64,000 nt of DNA from positions 4,750,176 through 4,814,175 of the forward strand of contig NZ_LR733275.1 in the NCBI RefSeq assembly GCF_902506415.1, in the 5' to 3' direction. This document shows, piece by piece, positions 7,737 through 15,938 of this stretch. Source of the stretch: Massilia sp. 9I. GTDB taxonomy: Bacteria; Pseudomonadota; Gammaproteobacteria; Burkholderiales; Burkholderiaceae_D. Both the position numbers and the translations under genes were made by a program. The stretch's first letter is position 1. Each line of letters begins with the position of its first letter. The notes below the pieces were generated by a model, which saw nothing but the letters and a program-made list of their open reading frames with translations, was not told the origin of the DNA and did not search any database.

Positions 7737-8192
7737 TCAGGCACTCATCAGGGTCGGGGCGCGCATCGGCGCGGGAGCGGCGGCGCTCTGGTCGGCGGCG
7801 GCCTGCGGATCGATCGCGTTCCAGGCGTCGCGCAGCTCGGACAGCAGGGAATGCGCTTCTTCCAGGATCGCCGGGTCGTTGCTCAGGTTGGCCTTGAGCA
7901 GGCGCGCGCTGATGTACTCGTACAGGGCGTCGAGGTTCTGGGCGATCTCGCCGCCGACCTTCTTGTCGAGGGCGGCGCGCAGGCCGTTGTCGATGATGTT
8001 GATGGCCTTCGAGATGGCGGCGCCCTTGGCGGCGACGTTCCCGGCCTTCATGTTGCTGATGCCGCTCAGGATCGACACCATCGCGCCGTCGTACAGCATG
8101 ACGATCAGTTTGTGCGGGGAGGCGCTAGCGACGCCGGTCTCGAGACCGACTTTCGCATAGGCGCCGACGCCGCGTTGCATGGTTCCAAACAT
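7737..8192 (-). CDS. fliS: FliS, flagellin export chaperone
   Basis: A 151-residue FliS, the chaperone that binds the flagellin C-terminus and prevents premature polymerisation. Diagnostic parts are AYAKVGLETGVASASPHKLI, MLYDGAMVSI and NLDALYEYISARLLKANLSN. The ATG at 8190-8192 has GGAG just upstream. It is slightly longer than the usual 125-135 residues because of an Ala/Pro-rich tail. It lies 20 nt downstream of fliD in the same operon. Confidence 0.95.
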   Translation of the reverse strand: MFGTMQRGVGAYAKVGLETGVASASPHKLIVMLYDGAMVSILSGISNMKAGNVAAKGAAISKAINIIDNGLRAALDKKVGGEIAQNLDALYEYISARLLKANLSNDPAILEEAHSLLSELRDAWNAIDPQAAADQSAAAPAPMRAPTLMSA

Positions 8193-8212
8193 CGTGTTCT
8201 CCAGGTGGTTGC

Positions 8213-10867
8213 TTAGCCTGCGTTCGCGGTGAGCGCCGCAAGCTGCTGGGTCAGGTAGGCCGAGGTCGACTGCATCGACATCAGGGCAGTGTCGAGCGCC
8301 GTGAACTGGGCCCGGTAACGTTTTTCGATCGACTCCAGGCGCGTCTCGAAACGGTCGCGCGCGGTCGAAATGGATTTCAGGGTGACGTTCAGGCCGTCGG
8401 TCTTGCTGGTCAGGAGGCTGTCCTTGCCGGTGAAGCCGGCCGCCAGGTTGGTCAGCTCGAAGGCGAAGCCCTTGGAGAAGCTGACATTGCCGCGTTCGCC
8501 GGTGGCGCCGCCGGTGATCGAGATCTGGATGCCTTCCGCCGGCGAACCGGCGGCCGCGGTCAGCGACTGGCCATTGCCGGTGGCGGCCACGCCGCCGATC
8601 GTGCCGACCACGTTCGCGCCCTTGGCCTGGGCGCCGCCGAACAGCTGGGCCGGGTCGTAGCCGCCAATGTGGCTGATCTGGATGTTCGAGGCCTCGCCGT
8701 ACTTGCTCGAAGAAATCGAGATGCGGCCATCGTCCTCGACCTTGGTCTCGACCGTGTCGCCGGCGCCGGAGAAGGTGGTGTTGCCGTTGATCGCCGCGCG
8801 CAGCATGGCGGCCAGCTGGACATTGGTATAGGTGCCGGCCGTCAGCTTGATCTCCTGGATCTTGCTTTCGGTGACCGGGTCGGTCTGGTTCAGCGTCACG
8901 CGCCAGGTGGTGTTCGCGGGAATCGTCGCCGTTCCCACCAGCGGGGAGGCGCTGGTGAGCGTGCCCTGGGTGGCCAGGTCGCTGATGTAGACGGCGTAGT
9001 TGCCCGGCTTGGTCGCGGCGCTCGACTTGTCGAACTTGATCTGGCCGTCGGTGGTCGAGCCCATCGCGGCGAACAGGCCGCCGATCTCGGCGAAATTCTC
9101 GGTGACGGCCTTGTTCAGCTTGCCGGTATCGACGCCCAGGCTGCCGTCCTTCTGGAAGGTGATGCCGACCTGGCTGAGGGTGGTCAGCTTGCCGCCCAGG
9201 CCTTCGACCGAGGCGCCCAGCTGGCGCCGCAGCTGGCTCTGGATCGAGCGCACCGAGGCGTCGCCCTGCAGCACGCCGGCGGTCTTGGTCTCGGCGTTGT
9301 AGCCGGCCAGGCTCGAGATCGTCTTGTTCAGGTCGTTGTAGGCCTTGACGAAGTTGTTGACCGCGCTCGAGACCGCGGCGGTGTCGCGCGTCACGTTCAG
9401 GGTGGTGCTGCCCAGGCCGGTGACGTCCAGCGACACGCCCTGCACCGCCTCGGTGACGGTGGTGCTGGTGCTGCGGATGTCGATCCCGTTCATGTTGATC
9501 AGGGTGTCCTGGGCCGCGCTGGTCTGGGTCAGGCCCTGCACGCCGCCCGGGTCGTGGCCGAGCAGGGCGGCGATTGCCGGGTCCGCCGCCTGGCCGTCGA
9601 CGCCGTCGACACTGATCTTCATCGAGGACTTTTCGCCGGTCTTGTTCGAGGTCAGCACCAGGTGGTAGGGGTTGGTGCCGCCGTCCGACACGATGGTCGC
9701 GGTGACGCCGATGTTGGCCTTGTTGATGGCGTCGCGGATGCCCTGCAGCGACTGGTCGCCGGCATCCAGGGTCACGACGCCGCTGGCCTGCGAGCCGTCC
9801 TGGCTGAAGCTGGCGCCCCCCAGGTAGCTGCCGGCGCTGCCGGCGCTGAAGCCGGCGGCGGCCGGATTGGTGCCGCCGATCAGGATCTGGTTGCCGTCGC
9901 GCGAGGCCAGGGTGAGGCCGGCGGTGCTGGTGGCGCTGGTGCCGGTATTGTCCACGCCGTCACCCTTGGTGCCGCCCTGCACGGTGCCGGTGCCGCCGAT
10001 GACTTCGGCGACCGTCAGGTTGGAGCCGTCGGCCGCGGTGAACTGCAGCGTGCCGAGGTCTGCGCGGCCGGTGAAGCTGATGTTGGCTGCCGTTAGGGCC
10101 GCGCCGACGGTGCCGCCGGCCAGGGCCGTGTCGATGTCGGTCGCATCGAGCGAGGCGCCGGTGCCGGCCTGCGACACGATCTGCACGCCGCCCACGGTGA
10201 GCGCGTAGCTGGAGCTGGAGTCGGTAGTGACGGCGCCGAAGCCGGCGAACAGGTTGGCGGCGCTGGTGGCGGCGCTGGCCTTGGCGGTGACGCCCGTGGT
10301 TTCGCTCTTGGCATTGATCGCTTCGGCCAGCTGGGCCGCGCTGCGGGTGGCGGCGCTGGTGGTGATCGCGGTGCCGTTGATGGTGAGCGAGCCGTTGCTG
10401 ATGCCGCCGGTGGCGGTCGACGCGGCCAGGGTGCTGCCGGCCACGCCGAAGCTGCCGCCGCTGATGCTGCCGAACTGGAAGGTCAGGGTGGTTTTCGCGG
10501 TGCCGCCGATGGTGGCCGACATGCTGGCGCGGCCGCTGGTGGTCAGGCTCTGGGCCGAGGCCAGCTGGCTGACGTTGATCTTGTACTTGCCGGCCACCGC
10601 GCCTGCGCCGGCGCTGCCGGTGAGCACGTCCTTGTCGCCGGAACTGGCGTTCAGGGCGCTGAAGGTTGCGGGAGAATTCAGCGAGGTGAGGGCGCCCTGG
10701 AAGGAGCCGACCGCGGCGCTGACCTTGGACAGGGCAGCCATGCGCTGCTGCAGCGCAGACGCCTTCTTGTCGAAGTTGGCCAGTGGCGCCGACTCGGCAG
10801 CCATCAGCTTGCTGATGAGACCGTCTACGTCGAGCCCGGAACCGATGCCGGATGAACTGATGCCCAC
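8213..10867 (-). CDS. fliD: FliD, flagellar filament cap (unusually long)
   Basis: An 884-residue FliD, the cap that folds flagellin at the filament tip. FliD_N is at about 9-107 (SGIGSGLDVDGLISKLM) and FliD_C at about 450-865, ending in the coiled RFETRLESIEKRYRAQFTAL segment. Typical FliD has about 450-670 residues; the excess lies at about 110-450 and 600-790. A flagellin-like IN motif lies at about 160-200 and a classical FliD IN motif at about 366-400. The start is GTG at 10867 with GGGAGA about 7 nt before it. A sigma-28-like promoter lies upstream. Confidence 0.95.
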   Translation of the reverse strand: MGISSSGIGSGLDVDGLISKLMAAESAPLANFDKKASALQQRMAALSKVSAAVGSFQGALTSLNSPATFSALNASSGDKDVLTGSAGAGAVAGKYKINVSQLASAQSLTTSGRASMSATIGGTAKTTLTFQFGSISGGSFGVAGSTLAASTATGGISNGSLTINGTAITTSAATRSAAQLAEAINAKSETTGVTAKASAATSAANLFAGFGAVTTDSSSSYALTVGGVQIVSQAGTGASLDATDIDTALAGGTVGAALTAANISFTGRADLGTLQFTAADGSNLTVAEVIGGTGTVQGGTKGDGVDNTGTSATSTAGLTLASRDGNQILIGGTNPAAAGFSAGSAGSYLGGASFSQDGSQASGVVTLDAGDQSLQGIRDAINKANIGVTATIVSDGGTNPYHLVLTSNKTGEKSSMKISVDGVDGQAADPAIAALLGHDPGGVQGLTQTSAAQDTLINMNGIDIRSTSTTVTEAVQGVSLDVTGLGSTTLNVTRDTAAVSSAVNNFVKAYNDLNKTISSLAGYNAETKTAGVLQGDASVRSIQSQLRRQLGASVEGLGGKLTTLSQVGITFQKDGSLGVDTGKLNKAVTENFAEIGGLFAAMGSTTDGQIKFDKSSAATKPGNYAVYISDLATQGTLTSASPLVGTATIPANTTWRVTLNQTDPVTESKIQEIKLTAGTYTNVQLAAMLRAAINGNTTFSGAGDTVETKVEDDGRISISSSKYGEASNIQISHIGGYDPAQLFGGAQAKGANVVGTIGGVAATGNGQSLTAAAGSPAEGIQISITGGATGERGNVSFSKGFAFELTNLAAGFTGKDSLLTSKTDGLNVTLKSISTARDRFETRLESIEKRYRAQFTALDTALMSMQSTSAYLTQQLAALTANAG

Positions 10868-10886
10868 TTTGTTTCTCCCGTGAAAG

Positions 10887-10907
10887 CGATAATGTAAGTC
10901 ATTATCG
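10887..10907. promoter_or_regulatory. Perfect inverted repeat over the fliD -10 and start site
   Basis: CGATAATG (10887-10894), five bases, then CATTATCG (10900-10907). The 8-bp arms are perfect. The right arm lies within the -10 element and the left arm at the predicted transcript start. This could be an operator or simply a palindromic -10 context. Confidence 0.5.
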
Positions 10908-10928
10908 ACAGAAGCAAACCGGACTTAA
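10902..10928 (-). promoter_or_regulatory. Sigma-28 (FliA) promoter of fliD
   Basis: Read on the minus strand, TTAAGTCC (10921-10928), an 11-nt spacer and GTCGATAA (10902-10909). The -10 matches the sigma-28 consensus GCCGATAA at seven of eight positions, the -35 matches TAAAGTTT at five of eight, and the spacing is exact. Predicted transcription starts near 10895, about 28 nt before the fliD start codon. Confidence 0.75.
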
Positions 10929-10990
10929 GAGTGGGAAATGTGTCCCAATTCAAATAGTTGAGAATAGATTGTCAGGCGCGCAAGTATGCC

Positions 10991-11016
10991 GCGCGCTTCC
11001 CTGGCAGGAAGCGCGC
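10991..11016 (-). other. Strong hairpin between flaG and fliD
   Basis: GCGCGCTTCC (10991-11000) and GGAAGCGCGC (11007-11016) form a perfect 10-bp stem with a 6-nt loop, 33 nt after the flaG stop. No T tract follows on either strand, so it may stabilise the flaG mRNA end or act as a weak terminator rather than a classical one. Confidence 0.5.
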
Positions 11017-11048
11017 CCTGGCCCGACTGGCAGCGGCAGCGGTGTGGC

Positions 11049-11408
11049 TCAGGCCGTCTGGCTGATCAGGAGACCGCGCATCTTGTCGAGCGACTTGGCA
11101 ATCTCGAGCGCTTCGACGGAAGGGATCTGGCGGACCACTTCGCGCGTGTTCTGGTCGATGATCTTGACCACGATGTCCTTGCTGTCCTCGTCGATCGCGA
11201 ATTCCAGGCTCTGCGACGAGGCGCGCATGCCGTCGTTGATCTTCTTGACGGCATCGCCGACCTGTTCGCGCGAGGGCGCGGCGGCGGCTTCGGCTTCGCG
11301 GCCTTCGACGGCCTTGGCGGCGACGGCAGCCTTGACGGGCCCTGCTGCCGGCTGATCGGGCGCCACGAGCGGCGCTGCCACGGGTGAACCAAGCGATTGG
11401 ATGTTCAT
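11049..11408 (-). CDS. flaG: FlaG family protein
   Basis: A 119-residue FlaG protein, of a family linked to control of flagellar filament length. A disordered Ala-rich N-terminus (about 1-45) leads into the conserved core with QSLEFAIDEDSKDIVVKIID and VVRQIPSVEALEIAKSLDKM. The ATG at 11406-11408 has GGGAG upstream. It lies between fliC and fliD on the same strand, the usual place. The fliC terminator separates it from fliC, so it may have its own promoter or depend on read-through. Confidence 0.93.
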   Translation of the reverse strand: MNIQSLGSPVAAPLVAPDQPAAGPVKAAVAAKAVEGREAEAAAAPSREQVGDAVKKINDGMRASSQSLEFAIDEDSKDIVVKIIDQNTREVVRQIPSVEALEIAKSLDKMRGLLISQTA

Positions 11409-11421
11409 GTGACTCCCTAGC

Positions 11422-11456
11422 GAAAAATCCTCGGCTGAATTTCTTCAGCCGAGGAT
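11422..11456 (-). terminator. Rho-independent terminator after fliC
   Basis: A 13-bp perfect stem (11427-11439 with 11444-11456) and a TTTC loop. On the minus strand a run of five T follows (11426-11422). It lies 38 nt after the fliC stop, as expected for a very highly transcribed gene. Confidence 0.92.
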
Positions 11457-11494
11457 GGGTTACTGCACGGATGGACTTGTTAGTCCGTCAATCA

Positions 11495-12940
11495 TTAGCC
11501 ACGCAGGAGCGACAGGACACCGTTCGGCAGCGAGTTCGCCTGGGCCAGCATCGAGGTACCAGCCTGCTGCAGGATCTGACCGCGGGTCATTTTCGCGGTT
11601 TCAGCAGCGAAGTCGGTGTCGACGATGCGGCTACGCGATGCCGACAGGTTCTCGGTCGACGACGACAGGTTCGAGATCGCCGATTCGAAACGCGACTGCA
11701 GTGCACCGTATTCGGCGCGCTTGCTGTTGACCGATGCCAGTGCTGCGTCGGCAATCTTGATCGCCATCTGGGCGTTGTCGAAGGTGGTGACGTCCAGATT
11801 CGCAACCGACTTCAGATCCGACGCTTTGGTCAGGCCCATGTTCGAGCCGGTATCGACGGCCGAGAAGCCTTGCTCCGAGTCGAGGTTCACGCGGCCGATC
11901 GCGGTCGAGCTGCCACCGACAGCCACCGAGGCCGACTGCAGGGTGCCGTCCGCGGCGAAGTTGCCGACGTTCACGGCAGCGCCCGAGCTGGCGTCGTTGT
12001 CGATCTTGATGTTGGCGCCGCTGGTGTTGGTCAGCTTGATGCCGCCGTTGTCATAGGCAGCGGTCACGCCCGTCTTGGCCGATTGTGCGTTGAAGGCGCT
12101 GATGGCGGCGGCGTAGCCGTCGGCATCCTGGTTGGCGCCGACCTTGAACGAGATGGTCACCGGATCGCTGGTAGCGTTGTCCGACGCCAGCTTGATGGTC
12201 ACCGACGAGTTGGCGGCGGCGCTGACCTTGGCTTCGGTCTTGGCGGTGGCGCTCACGCCGGTGTTGGCGCTTTCGGCGTTGATCGCTGCTGCGACGCCCT
12301 TGGCGCTGGTGGCGCTGCCGCTGCCGACGCTGATCTGCTTCGAACCCTGGTAGCCGTTGATGGTGATGGTACCGGCGCTGATGGCGGCGGTCGACGATGC
12401 CGACGGGGCGCCCGACACGGCGTTGTTGTTGCCGTAGGTCGAGGTGGTGAAGTTCGCGCCGCCCATCGAGATCAGCTGGCCTGCATTGGCGCCGACCTGG
12501 AAGTTGGCGGTGCCCATGGTGCCGTCCATCAGCTTCTGGCCGTTGAATTCGGTGGTGTTGGCGATACGGTTCAGTTCCGAGGTCAGCTGGGTGACTTCAG
12601 TCTGCAGGGCTTTGCGGTCGCTGGCCGAGTTCGACGAGTTCGACGACTGCACTGCCAGTTCGCGGACACGCTGCAGGATGTCGCCAGAGCTCGACAGGGC
12701 GCCTTCCGCGGTTTGGGCCATCGACACGCCGTCGTTCGCGTTGCGGGTCGCCTGGGTCATGCCCTTGATCTGCGCGTTCATACGGTCCGAGATGGCCAGA
12801 CCGGCTGCGTCGTCCTTCGCGCTGTTGATACGCAGGCCCGAGGACAGGCGCTGGATCGAGGTGTTCAGGGAGGATTGCGAGGTCGACAGGTTACGCTGCG
12901 AGTTCAGGGATGCAACGTTGGTATTGATTACGGATGCCAT
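11495..12940 (-). CDS. fliC: FliC, flagellin
   Basis: A 481-residue flagellin, the filament subunit. The conserved N-terminal D0/D1 part is at about 1-140 (MASVINTNVASLNSQRNL, then RLSSGLRINSAKDDAAGLAI) and the C-terminal part at about 395-481 (VDTDFAAETAKMTRGQILQQ, ending NGVLSLLRG). The middle is Ala/Ser/Thr/Gly-rich and includes a flagellin IN motif at about 190-240. The ATG follows GGAGAAATACC. Only one flagellin gene is present here. The long 5' leader could host post-transcriptional control. Confidence 0.98.
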   Translation of the reverse strand: MASVINTNVASLNSQRNLSTSQSSLNTSIQRLSSGLRINSAKDDAAGLAISDRMNAQIKGMTQATRNANDGVSMAQTAEGALSSSGDILQRVRELAVQSSNSSNSASDRKALQTEVTQLTSELNRIANTTEFNGQKLMDGTMGTANFQVGANAGQLISMGGANFTTSTYGNNNAVSGAPSASSTAAISAGTITINGYQGSKQISVGSGSATSAKGVAAAINAESANTGVSATAKTEAKVSAAANSSVTIKLASDNATSDPVTISFKVGANQDADGYAAAISAFNAQSAKTGVTAAYDNGGIKLTNTSGANIKIDNDASSGAAVNVGNFAADGTLQSASVAVGGSSTAIGRVNLDSEQGFSAVDTGSNMGLTKASDLKSVANLDVTTFDNAQMAIKIADAALASVNSKRAEYGALQSRFESAISNLSSSTENLSASRSRIVDTDFAAETAKMTRGQILQQAGTSMLAQANSLPNGVLSLLRG

Positions 12941-13123
12941 GGTATTTCTCCAGACTTTATTTCGGGGTGGGCCGCTGTGCCCTGTTCACTTTGGTGCGCC
13001 ACCCTGTTCCGTGACGATCACACCGCTGTTGTTGCTGGTAACGTGCTCCACGGCAAAAACTTGATGCTCAGCACTGAAAATAATTCTGCGGTTTTCTGCT
13101 CAAGTTCCCTCTGGCGACGCGTT

Positions 13124-13150
13124 TAGACGACAGCGAAAACGGGAACTTTA
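13124..13150 (-). promoter_or_regulatory. Probable sigma-28 promoter of fliC
   Basis: On the minus strand TAAAGTTC (13143-13150) matches the sigma-28 -35 at seven of eight positions. After 11 nt comes GTCGTCTA (13124-13131), which matches only four of eight of the -10. Predicted transcription starts near 13117, leaving a leader of about 177 nt before fliC. The rest of the 407-bp gap 12941-13347 holds AT-rich DNA and a possible promoter for the lipoprotein gene; I see no gene in it. Confidence 0.5.
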
Positions 13151-13215
13151 GGGCGAAAAAACATTTATTTTTTTCCTCAAGGTGGAGCCGGACAGGCTGG
13201 AAAAGGGGAGGAAGC

Positions 13216-13245
13216 TTGTCAATTTGCTCACCCGGCAGGAATAAT
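13216..13245 (+). promoter_or_regulatory. Possible sigma-70 promoter of the 13.3-kb lipoprotein gene
   Basis: TTGTCA (13216-13221), an 18-nt spacer and AATAAT (13240-13245), about 100 nt before the lipoprotein start codon. The -35 is good and the -10 fair. Confidence 0.35.
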
Positions 13246-13347
13246 TTGGCGGGAAACGCGCGCCAGCGCCAATCGGATGCTAGGATTTTGACAAGCTCTG
13301 CCGTACTGACGAGCTCCCAGCAATCCTTGTCCGGAGAGAATCACAAC

Positions 13348-13596
13348 ATGAAGATGATCGCAGCAGCATGCTTTGCCCTGGCGCTCGCAGGATGCGCCAC
13401 CCAGGAGGTGGGCCCTGGCCCGACCGAGCAGGAACTGGTCGCCAGTGCCGGCAATACCGCCGGCCAAGATGGCCACCAGATGACCGGCAGCCGCATCAAG
13501 GACCGCACGTCGACCGACCGCATGCTCAAGGCGGTCGGCGCCCAGGGTGCGAAGGATGAGATGGCGAACGCGCCGCGTCCGCTGTCCTCTCAGTAG
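13348..13596 (+). CDS. Small lipoprotein of unknown function
   Basis: An 82-residue protein with a lipoprotein signal: charged MK, a hydrophobic core and the lipobox ALAGC (Cys16). The mature part is short, polar and probably disordered (GSRIKDRTSTDRMLKAVGAQ). The ATG at 13348 follows GGAGAG. The same frame is open from 13216, but that part has no signal-peptide character. It lies divergent from fliC and 7 nt from the convergent GGDEF gene. Function unknown. Confidence 0.75.
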   Translation: MKMIAAACFALALAGCATQEVGPGPTEQELVASAGNTAGQDGHQMTGSRIKDRTSTDRMLKAVGAQGAKDEMANAPRPLSSQ

Positions 13597-13603
13597 TCAA
13601 GCG

Positions 13604-15175
13604 CTAGTCGGACACCACCACGCGGTTCTTGCCGCTCTGCTTGGCCTGGTACATGGCGCGGTCGGCCCGCGCCACCAGGCTGGCCTGGTCCTCGTTCGGC
13701 AGGCGCAGGGCTACGCCGCAGGAGAAGGTGATCAGCATCTTCTCGTTGTCGTGCATGAAGAAATGGCGGGTCAGCTCGCGCTGCACCCGCACCATCGCCG
13801 CGGCCGCCGCTTCCACCGCGGTTTCCGGCATCAGGATCACGAATTCCTCGCCGCCGAAGCGGGCGATCACATCCATCGAGCGCAGGGTGTCGCGCACCAC
13901 CTTCACCAGGTGCTTCAGGGCGCCGTCGCCGGCCAGGTGGCCGTAGGTATCGTTCAGCTTCTTGAAATTGTCGAGGTCGAGGATGGCCACGCACAGCGGC
14001 GTGTTGCGGCGGTCGGCGCGCGCGCTCTCGCGCTCGAACACGTCGTCCAGGCCGCGCCGGTTCAGGCTGCCGGTGAGCTGGTCTTCGCGCACCAGCTCGC
14101 TCATGTGCTGCAGCTCCGCCTCCAGCATGCGGATGCGGTCCTCGGCTTCCTGCACTTCCTTGTGCACCGCCACCATGCGGTCGCGCGAGGCCAGCGCCTC
14201 TTCCTGGGCGGCGCGCATCTCGCGCAGCACTTCGTCCATGACTTCGTTCAGCTCGTTGATGTCGCCGGCGCGCCCGATGCGCTCCGAGTAGCCGGCCAGG
14301 CGCGCATGGTGGTCCCCGGTCGAGGCCGCCACCGAGCCGAGCCGGTCGATGAAGGTCATCATCATGTTCTTCATGGTGGCGCGCACGTCCGAGATGCTGT
14401 GGCGCAGCCGGCCCTGCTTGAGGATCACGTCCTTCAGGCTGCGCGTCGCGTCTTCCAGGGCGCGCGCGTCGAGCGGACCGGCGATCAGGTCCTGCACCGC
14501 GGCGATCTGGCCGCGCATCCAGCTGTCGTCGTCGAGCAGCTCGGTGACATTGTCGAGCAGGAGGCGGAACAGACGCAGCAGCAGTTCGCGCTCCTCGGCC
14601 GTGTCGCCGCTGCGCAGTTCGATCTGGTAGCACAGCTGCTTCAGGCGGGCCGACAGATCGCCCAGCTCGGCCTCGCCGCGCGCCAGTTTCACCGCGCCGC
14701 CCAGCGCTTCGGCCTCCTGTACCAGGGCCGGGCTGCCGGCCAGCAAAGTGGCCAGCGCAAAGGCCAGCGAACGGTTCAGCATCTCGCGCAGGTGGCGCGC
14801 GTCGGGATCCTCGTCGCCCAGCGCCATCACCGGGGTGTTGCGGCGCAGGTGGCGGTCGGCCACCTGGGTCAAGGCCTGGGCATAGCCGGTCCAGTCGCTC
14901 ACTTTCACGGCGCGCAGCATGCGGCGGCCGTAGTCGGACACTTCGCCCGGGGTATCGGCCAGCTTGCGCGCGAAGCTTTCCAGCAGCTCGGCCGCGGGAC
15001 CGCTGCCGGTGTCGAGAGGGGCAGGGGGCGCGGGCGGCACGCCGGCGATCTCGTCGTAGATGGCGCGGTAGGCATCCGGCGTAGGCGCGATACGGCGTGT
15101 CGCGAGGCGGCGGAAGGCTTCTCGGGCGATATCGGCGGGATTCTGGCCGGTGGCGGGCGGGGGCGAGATGGACAT
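13604..15175 (-). CDS. GGDEF diguanylate cyclase with long helical N-terminus
   Basis: A 523-residue soluble protein. The N-terminus (about 12-45, PADIAREAFRRLATRRIAPT) and the helical region to about 360 match no domain I can name; a likely coiled coil spans about 320-362. The GGDEF domain (about 365-520) has a consensus GGEEF active site (441-445), DLDNFKKLNDTYGH and an I-site RSMD (432-435), so it should make c-di-GMP and be product-inhibited. I took the ATG at 15175; codons up to 15238 are open but lack a ribosome site. No sensor or membrane domain is visible. Confidence 0.92.
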   Translation of the reverse strand: MSISPPPATGQNPADIAREAFRRLATRRIAPTPDAYRAIYDEIAGVPPAPPAPLDTGSGPAAELLESFARKLADTPGEVSDYGRRMLRAVKVSDWTGYAQALTQVADRHLRRNTPVMALGDEDPDARHLREMLNRSLAFALATLLAGSPALVQEAEALGGAVKLARGEAELGDLSARLKQLCYQIELRSGDTAEERELLLRLFRLLLDNVTELLDDDSWMRGQIAAVQDLIAGPLDARALEDATRSLKDVILKQGRLRHSISDVRATMKNMMMTFIDRLGSVAASTGDHHARLAGYSERIGRAGDINELNEVMDEVLREMRAAQEEALASRDRMVAVHKEVQEAEDRIRMLEAELQHMSELVREDQLTGSLNRRGLDDVFERESARADRRNTPLCVAILDLDNFKKLNDTYGHLAGDGALKHLVKVVRDTLRSMDVIARFGGEEFVILMPETAVEAAAAAMVRVQRELTRHFFMHDNEKMLITFSCGVALRLPNEDQASLVARADRAMYQAKQSGKNRVVVSD

Positions 15176-15290
15176 GGCGTGTAATGACAGGAATTGCTGT
15201 TTAGCGTAATGATAAGCAGCTTTCTTGCCAACCATCAATTAAAAAACAGAAACAAACCGTTTCAGCCGCGCATCTGCAACAGTTGCGGGT

Positions 15291-15938
15291 TCAGCCCACC
15301 AGCTGGTTGCGGATCGCGTAATGGGTCAGCTCGGCGCTATTCTTGAGTTTCATTTTTACCAAGAGGCGGGCGCGGTATTCGCTCACCGTCTTCACCGACA
15401 GCGACAATTCGCGCGCAATGTCGCTGACCGACATGCCGGAGGCGATCATCGTCAGTGTCTGGTATTCGCGGTCGGACAGACTGTCGTGCGGCGGCGCCTC
15501 GTGGTCTTCGCCGACCTGGGCGGCGAGCGTCTGGGCAAGCGCGGCGCTGACGTATTTCTGGCCACCCGCCACCTGGCGGATCGCCGTGACCAGCTCGCGC
15601 GGCGCGCTCTGCTTGGTCATGTAGCCGGCCGCGCCGGCTTTCAGCGAGCGAATCGCGTACTGGTCTTCGCGGTGCATCGACAGCATCAGCACGGCCAGCT
15701 CCGGCCGGTCCTTCTTGATCTGCTTGAGCACCTCGATGCCGTTGCGGTCGGGCAGGGAGATGTCGAGCAGCATCACGTGAGGCTTGGCCTTGCCGACCAG
15801 CTTCACGGCATCGAGCCCGGTCTCGGCCTCGCCGGCGACGATGATGTCGCGCTGCTCGGCGAGGATCTGCTTCAGGCCCTCGCGGACGATCGCGTGGTCG
15901 TCGGCGATGAATACACGAATTGTTGCCTTGTCACTCAT
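15291..15938 (-). CDS. NarL/FixJ-type response regulator
   Basis: A 215-residue regulator with a complete receiver (ADDH near residue 12, phospho-acceptor Asp59 in MLLDISLPD, Lys109 in GYMTKQ) and a LuxR helix-turn-helix (about 150-210; SDREYQTLTMIASGMSVSDI). The ATG at 15936-15938 overlaps the kinase stop as ATGA, so the pair is co-translated and almost certainly cognate. Its targets are unknown. It is the last gene of a three-gene operon. Confidence 0.93.
   Translation of the reverse strand: MSDKATIRVFIADDHAIVREGLKQILAEQRDIIVAGEAETGLDAVKLVGKAKPHVMLLDISLPDRNGIEVLKQIKKDRPELAVLMLSMHREDQYAIRSLKAGAAGYMTKQSAPRELVTAIRQVAGGQKYVSAALAQTLAAQVGEDHEAPPHDSLSDREYQTLTMIASGMSVSDIARELSLSVKTVSEYRARLLVKMKLKNSAELTHYAIRNQLVG

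Noticed and set aside
12941..13347. A further gene in the fliC upstream gap
   Set aside because: Short frames occur, but none has a ribosome site with a plausible protein; promoter signals and leader explain the region better.
13604..15175. Frameshift or fusion in the long N-terminus of the GGDEF protein
   Set aside because: Reading is continuous with even codon use, and the helical N-terminus shows no break, so it appears to be a genuine long protein.
13547..15184. A 545-codon plus-strand frame opposite the GGDEF gene
   Set aside because: Antisense artefact with composition typical of reversed GC-rich codons; the minus-strand frame has a full GGDEF domain.
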